A DNA stretch of 64,000 nucleotides from positions 159,895,398-159,959,397 of the forward strand of contig CM068825.1 in NCBI GenBank assembly GCA_028554795.2, given 5' to 3'. Below the pieces are notes generated by a model. It saw only the letters and a list, made by a program, of their open reading frames with translations. It searched no databases and was not told where the DNA came from. Position numbers and translations under genes: made by a program. Source of the stretch: Sinohyriopsis cumingii. Its lineage: Eukaryota > Mollusca > Bivalvia > Unionida > Unionidae. This document shows, one piece after another, positions 1 to 8,999 of the stretch (position 1 is the first letter of the stretch; the number at the start of each line of letters is the position of its first letter).

Positions 1-1
1 C

Positions 2-241
2 AACCTTCAGGCTATTACATATAGCGAGAATTCTGCACGGGGTAATACTGGGAAAAGTATAAGAACCGGAAAGAGGGCGGTAAAATCTACAAATACAGAA
101 AATGGCGAAGAAATTATATTTCAATCAATAAATTCTGCTGTAAAGTATTTTGATATTAATCCGCATTCTGTATATTTTGTCGCAGAAAATATAACCAAAT
201 CCGCCTGCTCTAAAAAATATAAGCAGAAAATTATTTTCTAA
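2..241 (+). CDS. C-terminal fragment of NUMOD1-like DNA-binding protein
   Basis: An open frame enters from the left edge and ends with TAA at 241, so only the last 79 codons are visible. It contains a segment of the type NGEEIIFQSINSAVKYFDIN, which fits the NUMOD1 helix-turn-helix module (nuclease-associated modular domain) found at the end of homing-endonuclease-like and MSV199/KilA-N-like proteins of large DNA viruses and virus-like transposons. The expected role is DNA recognition; the catalytic or N-terminal part lies outside the window. It lies on the strand opposite the capsid block and fits the early/replicative arm of the element. The domain name rests on motif recognition only. Confidence 0.5.
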   Translation, partial: NLQAITYSENSARGNTGKSIRTGKRAVKSTNTENGEEIIFQSINSAVKYFDINPHSVYFVAENITKSACSKKYKQKIIF

Positions 242-435
242 TATCAATAATGGAGATAAATTATCATCACTATCAAGTAATTACGTAGAATTATATTTAT
301 TTAATTTCTTTATCCTTTTTGTCAGAAATCCCCATGCTGTCCTTGAAACATCCTCCTGAACTTGCTAAAACACTCGATTAGGGGTTCACATGGGGATATA
401 TATTTTTGATTTAAATAAATTTATACCGTATAATA

Positions 436-741
436 ATGAATCACGAAAATATTAATGATGTAATTGTTGCTCTTAAAAAATTGGAAAAAGATGGTATTAA
501 TATATCTGATGAACTAAATCCTGAAAAAATAATTTCAGATTTTGAAATTTTACAAGAACGTAAAAATGATGGTGGTTATGTACTATCATCCGAATACAGG
601 TTCATAAAACAGATTCAAGCTGCGATGTTCCAGTCGCTAGCTACTATAGAAGATGATCAAGTGAAGGAATTCGTTCCTCTTTCTGCTGCAGTAGAAAAAA
701 TTAGATCGGAGTTATCCCACGAATACGAGGCAAAAAAATAA
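436..741 (+). CDS. Small unknown protein of the virus-like element, 101 aa
   Basis: A complete ATG-to-TAA frame of 101 codons. The protein is charged and predicted helical, rich in Lys, Glu, Asp and Ile, with no signal peptide or membrane segment and no motif I recognise. The ATG is chosen because GTATAATA lies immediately before it, the same arrangement seen at the - strand structural genes of this element. It is the last + strand gene before the large inverted repeat. Unlike most neighbours it shows no frame break, so it may be among the least decayed genes. Function unknown. Confidence 0.5.
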   Translation: MNHENINDVIVALKKLEKDGINISDELNPEKIISDFEILQERKNDGGYVLSSEYRFIKQIQAAMFQSLATIEDDQVKEFVPLSAAVEKIRSELSHEYEAKK

Positions 742-824
742 TTAGTACTCGTATAAGACAATTAAGAAAAATTACGTCAGCGAGTAACTTCGTTACTGAT
801 GAAACGACCGAGCACGTGTAATAT

Positions 825-1020
825 TTATTTTATCAGAAATATTTTTATTTTATTTTATCAGAAATATTTGTTTTATCAGAAATATTTCTTTTATCAGATA
901 TATTTTTTTATCAGAAATATTTTATTATTTTCAGAAACATTTTACTTTTTCAGAAATATTTTTTTTATTTTTTCAGAAATATTTTTATTTTATCAGAAAT
1001 ATTTTATTTTTTCTGAAATA
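825..1020. repeat. AT-rich tandem repeat beside the inverted repeat
   Basis: About nine imperfect copies of a roughly 20-bp unit built around TTTATCAGAAATATTTTTA. An open frame runs through it but codes only low-complexity Tyr/Phe/Ile sequence, so I do not call a gene. It directly abuts and partly merges into the left arm of the inverted repeat. Confidence 0.75.
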
Positions 1021-1410
1021 TTTCGACATTTTTAGTCAAATTTGTTATTTTTTCAGCTGTTTTAGTCGATTTTGTCAAGAAAAATTGATGAATTTTCCAA
1101 TATCATTCGGGTCAAACCTCAAGCGGTTCTTTAATTAATTTATCGATAAATCGTTAAAAATCCTCATTATTTTTCGAAACTTACCAGAAAAATTAACAAA
1201 AATCGCATGAAAAATCTCATTTTTTGAGCTAATTTTACTGATTTTTGGTGATTTATCGATAAATCAATTAGAGAACCGCTTGACGTTTGACCTGACGAAA
1301 AACTGTAATTTGATGAATTTTCCTTGACAAAATCGACTAAAACAGCTGAAAAAAATAACAAATTTGACTAAAAATGTCGAAATATTTCAGAAAAAATAAA
1401 ATAAAATATT
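999..1410. repeat. Long inverted repeat between convergent gene blocks
   Basis: The left arm (about 999-1160) and right arm (about 1240-1410) are reverse complements over most of their length, with scattered mismatches and small indels. Matching landmarks are the CTGAAATATTTCGACATTTT box, GTCAAATTTGTTATTTTTT, CAGCTGTTTTAGTCGATTTT, CAAGCGGTTCT and TTTATCGATAAATC. About 80 bp in the centre are diverged and would form the loop. The + strand genes end at 741 and the - strand block ends at 1467, so the palindrome sits where the two transcription units meet. Confidence 0.85.
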
Positions 1411-1466
1411 AAGGTCAAAGATCTATGATCAAAAATCATCACGATAAAAGTCCTCAAGATGAAGAC

Positions 1467-2593
1467 CTACGATCTTACATGCAGGTTCACAATTAATTTC
1501 TCCCCACGCAGGTTAATTAATCGTCCTACGTGGTCGGTGAGTTTGAAATTGATTCGTGACAAATACTGATTATGTGTACGTAGATAAACAGGATTGGTTG
1601 GCTCTTGCACGATCAAACTCCCAGGAGATACTTGTGGTGTGAACGTGTATAAGATATATCCTTGTTGAGCATGATTTGACTTTCCAAGATCTATTTGATA
1701 GCTGCCAACGATTACGTCACAAACAAGATTGACTGCGATCGTTGATTTTATATTAACGATTCCTGGTGAAACATGTCTACCACCTCCTTGTCGGTCGTTA
1801 TTATGTCTGAGAATAAACTCCGGTGGAGTTATTTTTCTCCATGCATGGTGGTATAAAATTTAATAAATCTGCTTCATTTATCTTATAATGATCAAGATAA
1901 GTTTGTTTGGTACTTTTATCTGTCTTAAGCGGAAGAATACCTTTATTTATGACATCAATAAAATACTGATTAACGTATTTAAGATCTAATATAATTTGAT
2001 TCAGATGTTGTATTTTTTCAATAATTTTCCTTTTCAGATCGTTATTAGGATACTCCAGGATATAATTTTTAAACAACTGTGTTAATGTGGTTGATGTATT
2101 TGTAAACTCGGCCTTAATTTCGTCGGATATAATCCTGACATATTTTTCACCAACATTTGTGGTTGCAGCTGTCACATCAACAACAACAAAATGAGGAAAT
2201 GTTGGTGTAATAAGTTTTCCACCACCAGCAGCAACAGAATCTCTCCATGCTGGATACTGACGAGAAAATCGATATCCTGGAACCGTTATAAGTTTTGCTT
2301 CGACGGTGAGAAATTCACTTAACTTCGGTTCTGATGATCCATGATACTCTGGCGGAATTTCAGGCCAACCTAGTACGGATCTTATCGTATTCCAACAACG
2401 TTCCAGTCAGGTGTTCCATCTGGTTTGTTCTTGTTAGCAAATACAAGCGTATTATTTGCTGGTGTACCATTAAATGATTTCGATCTGATGTTTGGCCAGT
2501 TGTAATATACTCGTAATTGCGCTAGTGCAATTTCATTTGCACGACTCGCAGTTGGACACTAAATTCAGGATTAGTCGAGCTTACCGAGATCAT
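1467..2593 (-). pseudogene. Fibre/penton-like structural protein, frame-broken
   Basis: Coding sequence can be followed from an ATG at 2593 to a TAG at 1467, but the frame changes near 2540, near 2370-2385 and again at about 1800. The middle piece is continuous from about 2385 to 1801. The last 110 codons form a beta-rich C-terminus with the pattern PVYLRTHNQYLSRINFKLTD followed by LINLRGEKLIVNLHV, which fits a recurrent capsid-associated (fibre or penton-like) family of invertebrate virus-like elements. This is the last gene of the - strand block and ends just before the inverted repeat. The breaks look like ordinary indels, so the copy is probably non-functional. The structural role is inferred from position and C-terminal pattern. 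Confidence 0.55.
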
Positions 2594-2639
2594 TGTTGTT
2601 TTTGGTGGAGCTGTGTTTGTCACGATCTGTTGAAGTAGC

Positions 2640-3118
2640 TCAAGTGATGTCATTATTAATACTCGTACCTTTAACAGCACTGTTATATATTTTAATCATT
2701 TCTGAAAACTCAAAGTCAGAAATTATTCCATCGCTGAGGCTTGCTGATAACAACGAAGATAACTTCGAGTATGCGACCGTCGCTGTGTGTAATTTTATTA
2801 TGTAATCGGATAATTTTTCATTCATGCAGGTGCATATATTTCTTTTGCAACGATATTAAAAACACCTGCAATTGTTGTTGTAGCTGAAATACAGATTGTT
2901 ACGGCTACTGGTGCCATCATCACCATTGTTGACAATATAACACCTGTTCCAGCAACAACAGCGGATACTGAATAAACAATCACGTCGACGATAACTAGTC
3001 GTCGTCGATATTTTTTTACTTTTACCGTATATTGTTCGATGATATCTTTCAACGCTGCTTGCCATTCACGCGCTTGATTATACCTCTATTGAGATGCATC
3101 GTCGATTGAGGTACTCAT
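2640..3118 (-). pseudogene. Membrane-segment protein of the structural block
   Basis: It begins with ATG at 3118 behind AAAATATA. A TAG follows after ten codons, and then an open frame runs to 2822. This part holds a basic region (KVKKYRRR) followed by two hydrophobic stretches, one Val/Ala-rich and one Ile/Ala/Thr-rich, consistent with a helical membrane hairpin. The frame ends in an ATGA overlap at 2825-2822, and a second frame continues to 2640 with a helical tail containing SASLSDGIISDFEF. I read the two halves as one protein split by a frameshift, because a helical tail after the hydrophobic hairpin is the usual arrangement of this family. Two overlapping genes is the alternative. Function unknown; a virion-membrane or assembly role is a guess. 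Confidence 0.5.
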
Positions 3119-3124
3119 TATATT

Positions 3125-4155
3125 TTATGCAGTAACCAAGTGAGGTGTTTCAGCTACAAATTCCAAATACCACCAGTAAGATGTTGCGGTTAATTTTTTA
3201 TCAGATGCTTCCAGAATAAATATTTCTTCGGTTCGCTTGTTTAATATGATAGTTACAACTCCAGAAAACTTATCAGTTGAATGACGCCATGGATAGATTG
3301 TAAATATCTCGAATTTTGCAGCACTGAACACAGATAACCTGTACACACAAGTGACTATTGCGGTATATTTAATAGTTTTATTTTGCGTTGACCATGTTGC
3401 AAATCCTGATGATACCGTGTATATGATGTTGGTAATATGCCCAGGTGTTATTCCAGGTGGAATTTTAATCAATCTAATTTTGTTAACGATCTCAAGAATC
3501 CCCGCTACGATGTCTTCGAGTGTTTTTTTAATCGTGTCGATGTTAGTTTTGATATCAGGGAGTTTTATATCAGCAGTGGGCGGAGTACCAAAAGATTCCT
3601 CTGCGGTTTCGTTAATTTTTCTAAAATTTCTACGGAGATTTGTGAACGCGTTTACGTGAACATCATACTCGGCCCGCAACATGGATAATTTACCATCTAC
3701 GGTGTTACAGTTGACGTCGACGTATTTTTTCGTTGCTGCGTCTTCGTCGGATGTCGGATCTCTCAACACTACTATCTTATTCCCGTTCATGCTGAGTTCT
3801 CCCGTCATTGTGTCACCGGTATTTTTCACGCTATTAGCAACGCTTCTTGCAATTTCATCTCTGATGGTTGTAAACGATATACTTTAATCCCTGATTTTTC
3901 CGCTGTCAGTTAATACAGGGATGTTATCCGTGACCGCACCGAGTACTCGTCGAACTATGTCATTCCATTTGATGTTACTCGTTTTTAAAACACCATATCG
4001 GTCCTGAAAACAACAACTTCATCTCGGTCAACTTCAGCAAGATTCATAATATCGGCAAGTTCATCTTTAGATGCGTACTTTGACAAATCGATGTCATCGG
4101 ATTTTTTCTTACTTTTCTTACACGTAGAGGTAGATCTTCCGTAAATATCAACCAT
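3125..4155 (-). pseudogene. Tail-fibre-motif protein (GDTMTG type), broken
   Basis: The gene starts with ATG at 4155 behind TTTTATATA. The first 50-60 codons (lysine-rich, then DLSKYASKDELADI) shift frame near 4000. A stretch with WNDIVRRVLG follows, then an in-frame TAA near 3890, and then an open frame to 3125. That frame carries KNTGDTMTGELSMNGNKIV and later DAATKKYVD. This repeat is characteristic of phage tail-fibre and collar-type proteins and recurs in invertebrate virus-like elements. Downstream are a coiled-coil-like segment and a beta-rich C-terminal domain containing YPWRHSTDKFSG. The likely role is a virion spike or fibre. The C-terminal domain would be the receptor-facing part by analogy; that is inference. 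Confidence 0.6.
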
Positions 4156-4176
4156 TATATAAAATCCTTGATCTAT

Positions 4177-4617
4177 TTAAAACACCTTGCACGCAACGAA
4201 GCGGTTATTTGTATAATCATGCACAACTTTATGTGGTGGTTTGGATGATTTTGATATGGCGTTAAGTACATTAATTGCTTCACGGCCGCATATTGACGGA
4301 TCTGTCATTGTTTGTGTTGGTACCGTTGAATACCAAACTTTTTTATGAAGTGGCTCGACATACTTGATAAATTCAACGGGTGGAGCTAATCCGTACGAAT
4401 CGAAATAAACAATACCACGTGGATCAATTGCGTATGATACCCAATGAATACCGGGTCCTGAATTCTAGTCAAGATTAATAATACCCGTTTCAACGCTGTT
4501 TGGTCGTTGTGGTAACTGATCTCGCACAAAAACACCTCTAAAGGCAGATATTTTTAGTTGTTTAGCAGCATTAAGTAAATCAAAATTTGATGCTGGAACG
4601 TCTAACGGATTGTTCAT
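4177..4617 (-). pseudogene. Adenain/Ulp1-like cysteine protease with one in-frame TAG
   Basis: A 146-codon frame from ATG 4617 to TAA 4177, interrupted only by TAG at 4467-4465 (codon 51). The adenovirus-protease layout is visible: GPGIHWV with the catalytic His at codon 58, VYFDSYG with the acidic residue at 73, Gln at 102, and SICG with the nucleophilic Cys at 110. The length is short but within the range of Polinton PRO proteins. The family processes capsid and core proteins during virion maturation. Its ATG overlaps the stop of the upstream core-like gene as ATGA. All catalytic positions survive, so the single stop may be recent. The alternative is a SUMO-protease-like host gene, which the position in a capsid block argues against. 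Confidence 0.75.
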
Positions 4618-5056
4618 GGAAGCCTCAGACCTTTTCCCCAACGAGATCCTGGTAATCTTAGGCCGCGTCCCTTTTTTTTGCATCCCTTTCCTGTTGCTTT
4701 CTTTAGAGCCATTCCAGCAGCGTTTCCAACAGCACCTAACACAGCCGCTTTTGCTACGGCTGGAGCAGCTGAAGCTGTTAATGCCGAATGACCGCGAGAA
4801 GTGGGAAAATACCACCTGTTTTAACCATGTCCTTGATGGCGCTTGGAGAAAGATGAAATTGAACTCCGGTTTTTGATTCCAGCGCTTTATTGAGATGTTT
4901 AATCTGATTATTTGTCAACGATAATTTGTTTGGACCGCCACTAGAAATCTGATCTCGCTTTAGTGATATTTTTATTCCGCATATGTTGGCGTTTTTTGAT
5001 TGAAGTTTCTTCACCTGACCGTGAGTCAGAGTGACATTAACGTGATTGTATGACAT
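4614..5056 (-). pseudogene. Small basic core-like virion protein, frameshifted
   Basis: The ATG at 5056 lies behind TTTATATAAAAA. The first 85 codons hold two related repeats of the type LTHGQVKKLQSKN and LTNNQIKHLNKALESK, then SPSAIKDMVKTGGIFPLL. Paired short helices followed by a Gly-Phe hydrophobic turn are typical of the core/cement-like proteins found next to the protease in these elements. Near 4800 the frame shifts by one. The continuation is Ala/Val-rich with Lys and Gly and ends in TGA at 4616-4614, overlapping the protease ATG. The intact length would be near 147 residues. Nucleic-acid or capsid-lining function is inferred from basic composition and gene order. Confidence 0.55.
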
Positions 5057-5090
5057 TTTTTATATAAATATCTTTTTCTAAATAACACGA

Positions 5091-6772
5091 TTAAAGATTT
5101 TCCACTGGTGCATCAACGACTCTCATTCGACCACTACCACCTTCAAGTAACATCGCTTTGTCACTAAGTATGACCGCGATTGCTCTATAGGTGCCGCGAA
5201 CAGGGGGTGGACCGGCTATATCAGGAGGAGGGTCATTAACATGAGCTCGGAAGTGTATATCAACGACAGATTGTTTGGATAAATCAAGATGCTCCAGCGA
5301 AAAGTAATAAATCGGATACAGTTTTGTAAAATCTAACTGTGATATTTGCAGCCCTGTGTCTACGTTTAGATCACGTCCCATAAATGTCATCAAACGACGA
5401 TATGCGCGTGCCACATGATGTGTGGTATAATCTAACGATATATCTTCGGATGGTTCTTGTTGTCCGTTTATCCTCAACGAAACCTAGCTAACACCGAGAT
5501 TGTGAAATATCATATGTGAACGTCCCTGACTACCTATCCGAATTTTATCTTGCAGCGCAATAAAAAATATGTCGTGGCGCAGAAACACCTTGCTGTGATG
5601 CTATATGCCATGTAAACATACGTCTAAGGGTGTCTTGAGCAGCATCTGTGGTTACTGTTAACCATGATAGTAATGATTAACCGCCTTGATCCATAAAAGA
5701 CAATAATTTCTGTTCTTCTGTGACCGATGGAGTTAATACCGGCATCCACAGTGAGAGTTTCGTTATATTTACTCTACCAGCATCGGCAACAGCATCCCCT
5801 CTCCAGATCGTATCATTATCATCACTTTTTCTTACAAGTGCAAATGTGTGTCTAACTCCAAAGATGACTTTTCTAACATCTCTGCAAAATCCGAAGATGT
5901 GAGACAGCGGAATTTCTATTTCCTAACAGCATTGCTCTGCGTGTTGCAAATCCCAAGTTGTAAGTTGCACTAACATTTATAAGTACCGACTCCACATCTG
6001 CGTCATCAGCAGCAGTAGAGTATTTTTGGTCGTCTCGTAACATACAGAATATGATCGGCGTTGTCGGTAATATCCTTAGCGCATCATTGTCGTCGCCTTT
6101 TCTAACAAGCACGACCGTATGTTTTGCTCCGAAAATTACCTTTCTGACATCTCGGCAAAATCCAAAGATATGCGACAGCGGAATCGCACAAGAAAATTTT
6201 TTACTATCTCCGCTCAACATTAATTTACGCGCGGCGAAACCCAAATTAAAATTTGCATTAGCACCATGAACCACCGGATTCACATCAGCGTCAGCGTTGG
6301 CGGCAAAGTTTCTTGGTCGTCTGATATTGTACTGATCATCGTTAGGATGATTAGAAGTGTCCTTGGCAAACATCATTGATGAACCAGCTGATCATGTATA
6401 ATCGTCAGAATATCTCGCTAGACCAATTATTGTTGTAGCAACATCGACATCATTCTGAATCGATTCGATATTTCTTCCATCAATCATGTATGTGGCGCTG
6501 CTAAACAATGCCATGATCCCGTTGTTGACAAAAATAACTCGTGCATTGGCATCGTATGCATTATCATCCGTCTTTACAAGTTCACCTTCTACTTCAGTAA
6601 ATGACTCAGCGGGCAAAAAGTATCTACTTGTGTCATAAACTGTTTGTTCAGTTCTTCCACGTTGATGTGGTAATCGTGCGTCATAAGAATAAAATTGATA
6701 ATCACGTACCGATTCATCGTTGAGGACCGGTTCATCCATTTTAAATGCTGAGTCGGATATACGTTTAAACAT
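5091..6772 (-). pseudogene. Double-jelly-roll major-capsid-like protein, broken and internally duplicated
   Basis: The ATG at 6772 lies behind TTATATAATAA. The N-terminal third includes NNGIMALFSSATYMIDG and IESIQNDVDVATTIIGLARY, followed by an in-frame TGA at 6394-6392 and continuation in the same frame. IPLSHIFGFCRDVRKVIFGA and HTVVLVRKGDDND follow, and a second diverged copy of that segment lies downstream in a shifted frame. The C-terminal piece (about 5500-5091) contains FTKLYPIYYFSL and AVILSDKAMLLEGG and is preceded by TAG. These patterns match the capsid-protein family that accompanies adenain-type proteases in invertebrate virus-like elements. Family placement is from recognition. 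The intact length (about 450-560 codons) suits a double-jelly-roll capsid. At least three frame problems mean this copy cannot make a normal protein. Confidence 0.65.
5808..6330 (-). repeat. Diverged tandem duplication inside the capsid-like gene
   Basis: Two segments about 274 bp apart (roughly 5808-6036 and 6082-6330) align on the + strand around TTTCTAACATCTCTGCAAAA versus TTTCTGACATCTCGGCAAAA and the shared GACAGCGGAA. They encode two versions of the same peptide (NLGFAARKLML versus NLGFATRRAML). The lower copy has lost about 20 bp and its frame. Confidence 0.75.
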
Positions 6773-6845
6773 TTATTATATAACTTTGATTTAAATCATC
6801 GTCGCGCTGACTTTGTCAAGCGAGTACGAAGTCCACTTCCTGCTA

Positions 6846-7253
6846 TCAAATTGCAGTAATATTTCTTTGTACTTCATCAGATTCTTGATCCATCAACGCT
6901 GCTAGTTTTTTATTTGCGGCTTGATTTATTATTTTCCTGACGTCTGCGGACATATCTGTAGTGCTTGGTAATTTTACTTGTTGTCGTTTTCGTCGTATTA
7001 ATCGTGCTAGTCTATCTTTGATCGCCGAGAACGCCTTACCACCAAAATTGATAATTGCACCAGGAGCTTTTTTACGAACAACATCGATAGCTTTCATCGA
7101 TAATTGTTTTTCAACAGGTGCTACGTTTGGAGCTAATCTTCTAAATAACCTTTGAACAACATCACCAAGTCCATCTCCGTAAGTTGCTCTGTAGATTGGT
7201 CATCGTGAGTTTACCGCTCTGACCTGTACGGGTCTATAATGTCTATTGTACAT
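6846..7253 (-). pseudogene. Small basic minor-capsid-like protein with one TGA
   Basis: A 136-codon frame from ATG 7253 to TGA 6846, with a single in-frame TGA at 7202-7200. The N-terminal half reads YGDGLGDVVQRLFRRLAP, a Gly-rich amphipathic start; the centre is Lys/Arg-rich (RLARLIRRKRQQVKLP) and the C-terminus is helical. Small basic proteins with a GxGLG-xx-LFR start occur beside the major capsid gene in Polinton/adintovirus-type elements and are compared with adenovirus minor capsid and core proteins. Here too it lies directly upstream of the capsid gene. No TATA-like motif is evident before this ATG. Assignment rests on composition and position. Confidence 0.5.
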
Positions 7254-7294
7254 GATCACTTTTATTTCATTTATCATTTATCTAATCGCAGTGA

Positions 7295-8519
7295 CTAATC
7301 ATCAACGAGCTCATCAATAAGTTCTCGGTAAACGCCGATATCCATGATGCCGCCGCGAAATAATCGTTGACAAATATCAGCTGCTTCATTAATTATTTCT
7401 GGTGAATTATTTCCGGCACGTTTTCCCCCTATGAGAACTTCTAACCGTGACACGTCATTGAGAATATTATCAGGACAGGTTTTAAAACCACTTCCCACTG
7501 TATTCAGGGAAGAAAGACCACTTGCAGTAACGTCAAAAGAATCATCGCCAGGAACTCTTTCTTTACCCAGTGAACGTAATTTCTCCTGTTGTCTAGTTTC
7601 TCCATCTCTAAATATTTCTTCTCTTTGTTTCCATTCTTCTTCTGCTTTTTGTTTCATTTCTTTTGCCATCTGTTTCCTTTTCTCTTTAGATGGTTTCAAC
7701 ATCATCTCTTTCTACGGTGAAGAGGATTGTTGTTGTTCTATTTGTTGCAGAGGTGGAGGAAGTTGATAGGAAGGCTCTTGCTGGGAGAGTTGTTATTGTT
7801 TTATTTTCTCTCTATAAAGTCTTTTTACTTCTTTATCAAGACTTTTGTATTCTGGACCTCTAGCTTGTTTTTTGTTGTAATATATACGATATACCCATTT
7901 AATAAAATTTTCATCACTTACTTTTTCATGTCCGGGTTTTAAAATATCAGATTTATTATCTTTACCAAATAATATTATTCCGGGTAAATCATTTTCTTCA
8001 GTATTTCTAATATCTTCGATAAACCCTTCGTTAAATTTGGCAATCAATTCTACGTTTTCTTTTACTGGTTTGGGTTTAGGTGCAAGTTTTTTTTTCACGT
8101 CGGCGACTTCAGTACGAAGTTTTCCAATACCTTCAAGTATTTCTTCATCGACGGGTGGAGGTTGAGCCGCAACTATATCAGTTGGAAGATCTCGTAAAAT
8201 CTTTTTTGTCTGTTTAGTTCTTCTTGCTATTTTTTCAGTTTGTTCTGCGGATTGTTTTAATACTGGAAAAATACCCTTTTTTCTCTCCTCCTCGTCCTCC
8301 TTAATATCTCCCCATATAGTTTTTTTCAGCAGCCGCTGAAGCTTTTTCAGTAGCTGTAGTGACGGGTTTAAATAACTTTTTAGTGTCTTCCTCGTACTCA
8401 ACTTGTGATTGTTGTGCTCGTAAGTTTTCTCTAAATGAGTCTCTAACAGGAAGAAATTTCTTAATTGCTTCTAATCGTTCTCGTGCTATTCTTGCAGTAT
8501 GAGAATCAGAGTGAACCAT
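7295..8519 (-). pseudogene. Gln/Lys-rich coiled-coil protein, first gene of the structural block
   Basis: It starts with ATG at 8519 behind GTTATAATAAA. The first frame (MVHSDSHTARIARERLEAI) runs to an A7 run at 8326-8320, where the coding signal moves to the -1 frame. It then stays in one frame to 7295 but is crossed by TAA at 7795-7793 and TAG at 7714-7712, both in a Gln-rich linker. The central part has helical heptad-like stretches (KIARRTKQTKKILRDL). The last third starts KQMAKEMKQKAEEEWKQREE and ends acidic. A full product would be about 400 residues. I do not recognise the family; scaffold or minor virion protein is a guess from gene order. The two stops may equally separate remnants of two proteins. 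Confidence 0.45.
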
Positions 8520-8533
8520 TTTATTATAACAAA
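8520..8533 (-). promoter_or_regulatory. TATA-like motif abutting a start codon, representative of the element
   Basis: Read on the - strand, GTTATAATAAA lies directly before the ATG at 8519. Comparable motifs touch the starts at 6772 (TTATATAATAA), 5056 (TTTATATAAAAA), 4155 (TTTTATATA), 3118 (AAAATATA) and, on the + strand, 436 (GTATAATA). Such very short leaders resemble late-gene promoters of DNA viruses. Promoter function is inferred. Confidence 0.5.
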
Positions 8534-8795
8534 AATTTTTTTAATTAATAGCAGCAGGGGGGAGGGGGCGCGACCTCAATTAAGACGTAATTGCGTAAAC
8601 AACGTGCATAATAAACTAGAAAAAATCACCAATGACAATAAAGTAATATTAATTAAAAATTCCATAGAGACTCTCAGTAAAGTGTCGACGCTTTTTTAAA
8701 TTTTGTCGACGCTTTTCTTTTTTCGATCATTTGTAGGAAGGTTTATTTTCGACATTTGGACGTTCCTACAAAAAGGTGGGTTCGCCTCCCCTGCT
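8534..8795. other. Right flank of the virus-like element, no gene seen
   Basis: Contains a short G-rich run near 8555 and a direct repeat of GTCGACGCTTTT at about 8682 and 8705. No terminal inverted repeat of the element can be recognised because its other end lies outside the window. Confidence 0.4.
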
Positions 8796-8799
8796 GCTT

Positions 8800-8990
8800 G
8801 TTTGGATGGGGTACACGTTTGTATGGGGTACAAGTGTTGGTGGGAAACAAGTTTGGATGGGGTACATGTTTGGATGGGGTACACGTTTGGATCGGGTACA
8901 AGTGTTGGTGGGAAACAAGTTTGGATGGTGTACACTTTCGGATTGGATACAAATTTAGATACACGTTTGGATCTGAAGCACAGTTGAGTG
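8800..8990. repeat. GT-rich minisatellite
   Basis: Alternating short units built around TTTGGATGGGGTACACG and GGTACAAGTGTTGGTGGGAA, about eight imperfect copies. All reading frames through it are repeat artefacts (for example repeated WMGYTF or YPIQTCTPS). Confidence 0.8.
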
Positions 8991-8999
8991 GGATACACA

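Noticed and set aside
436..741. Naming the 101-residue gene as a replication or regulatory protein
   Set aside because: No motif supports any function; left as unknown.
799..1035. 78-codon frame rich in Phe, Tyr and Ile
   Set aside because: It is a translation of the AT-rich tandem repeat next to the palindrome, with no real protein character.
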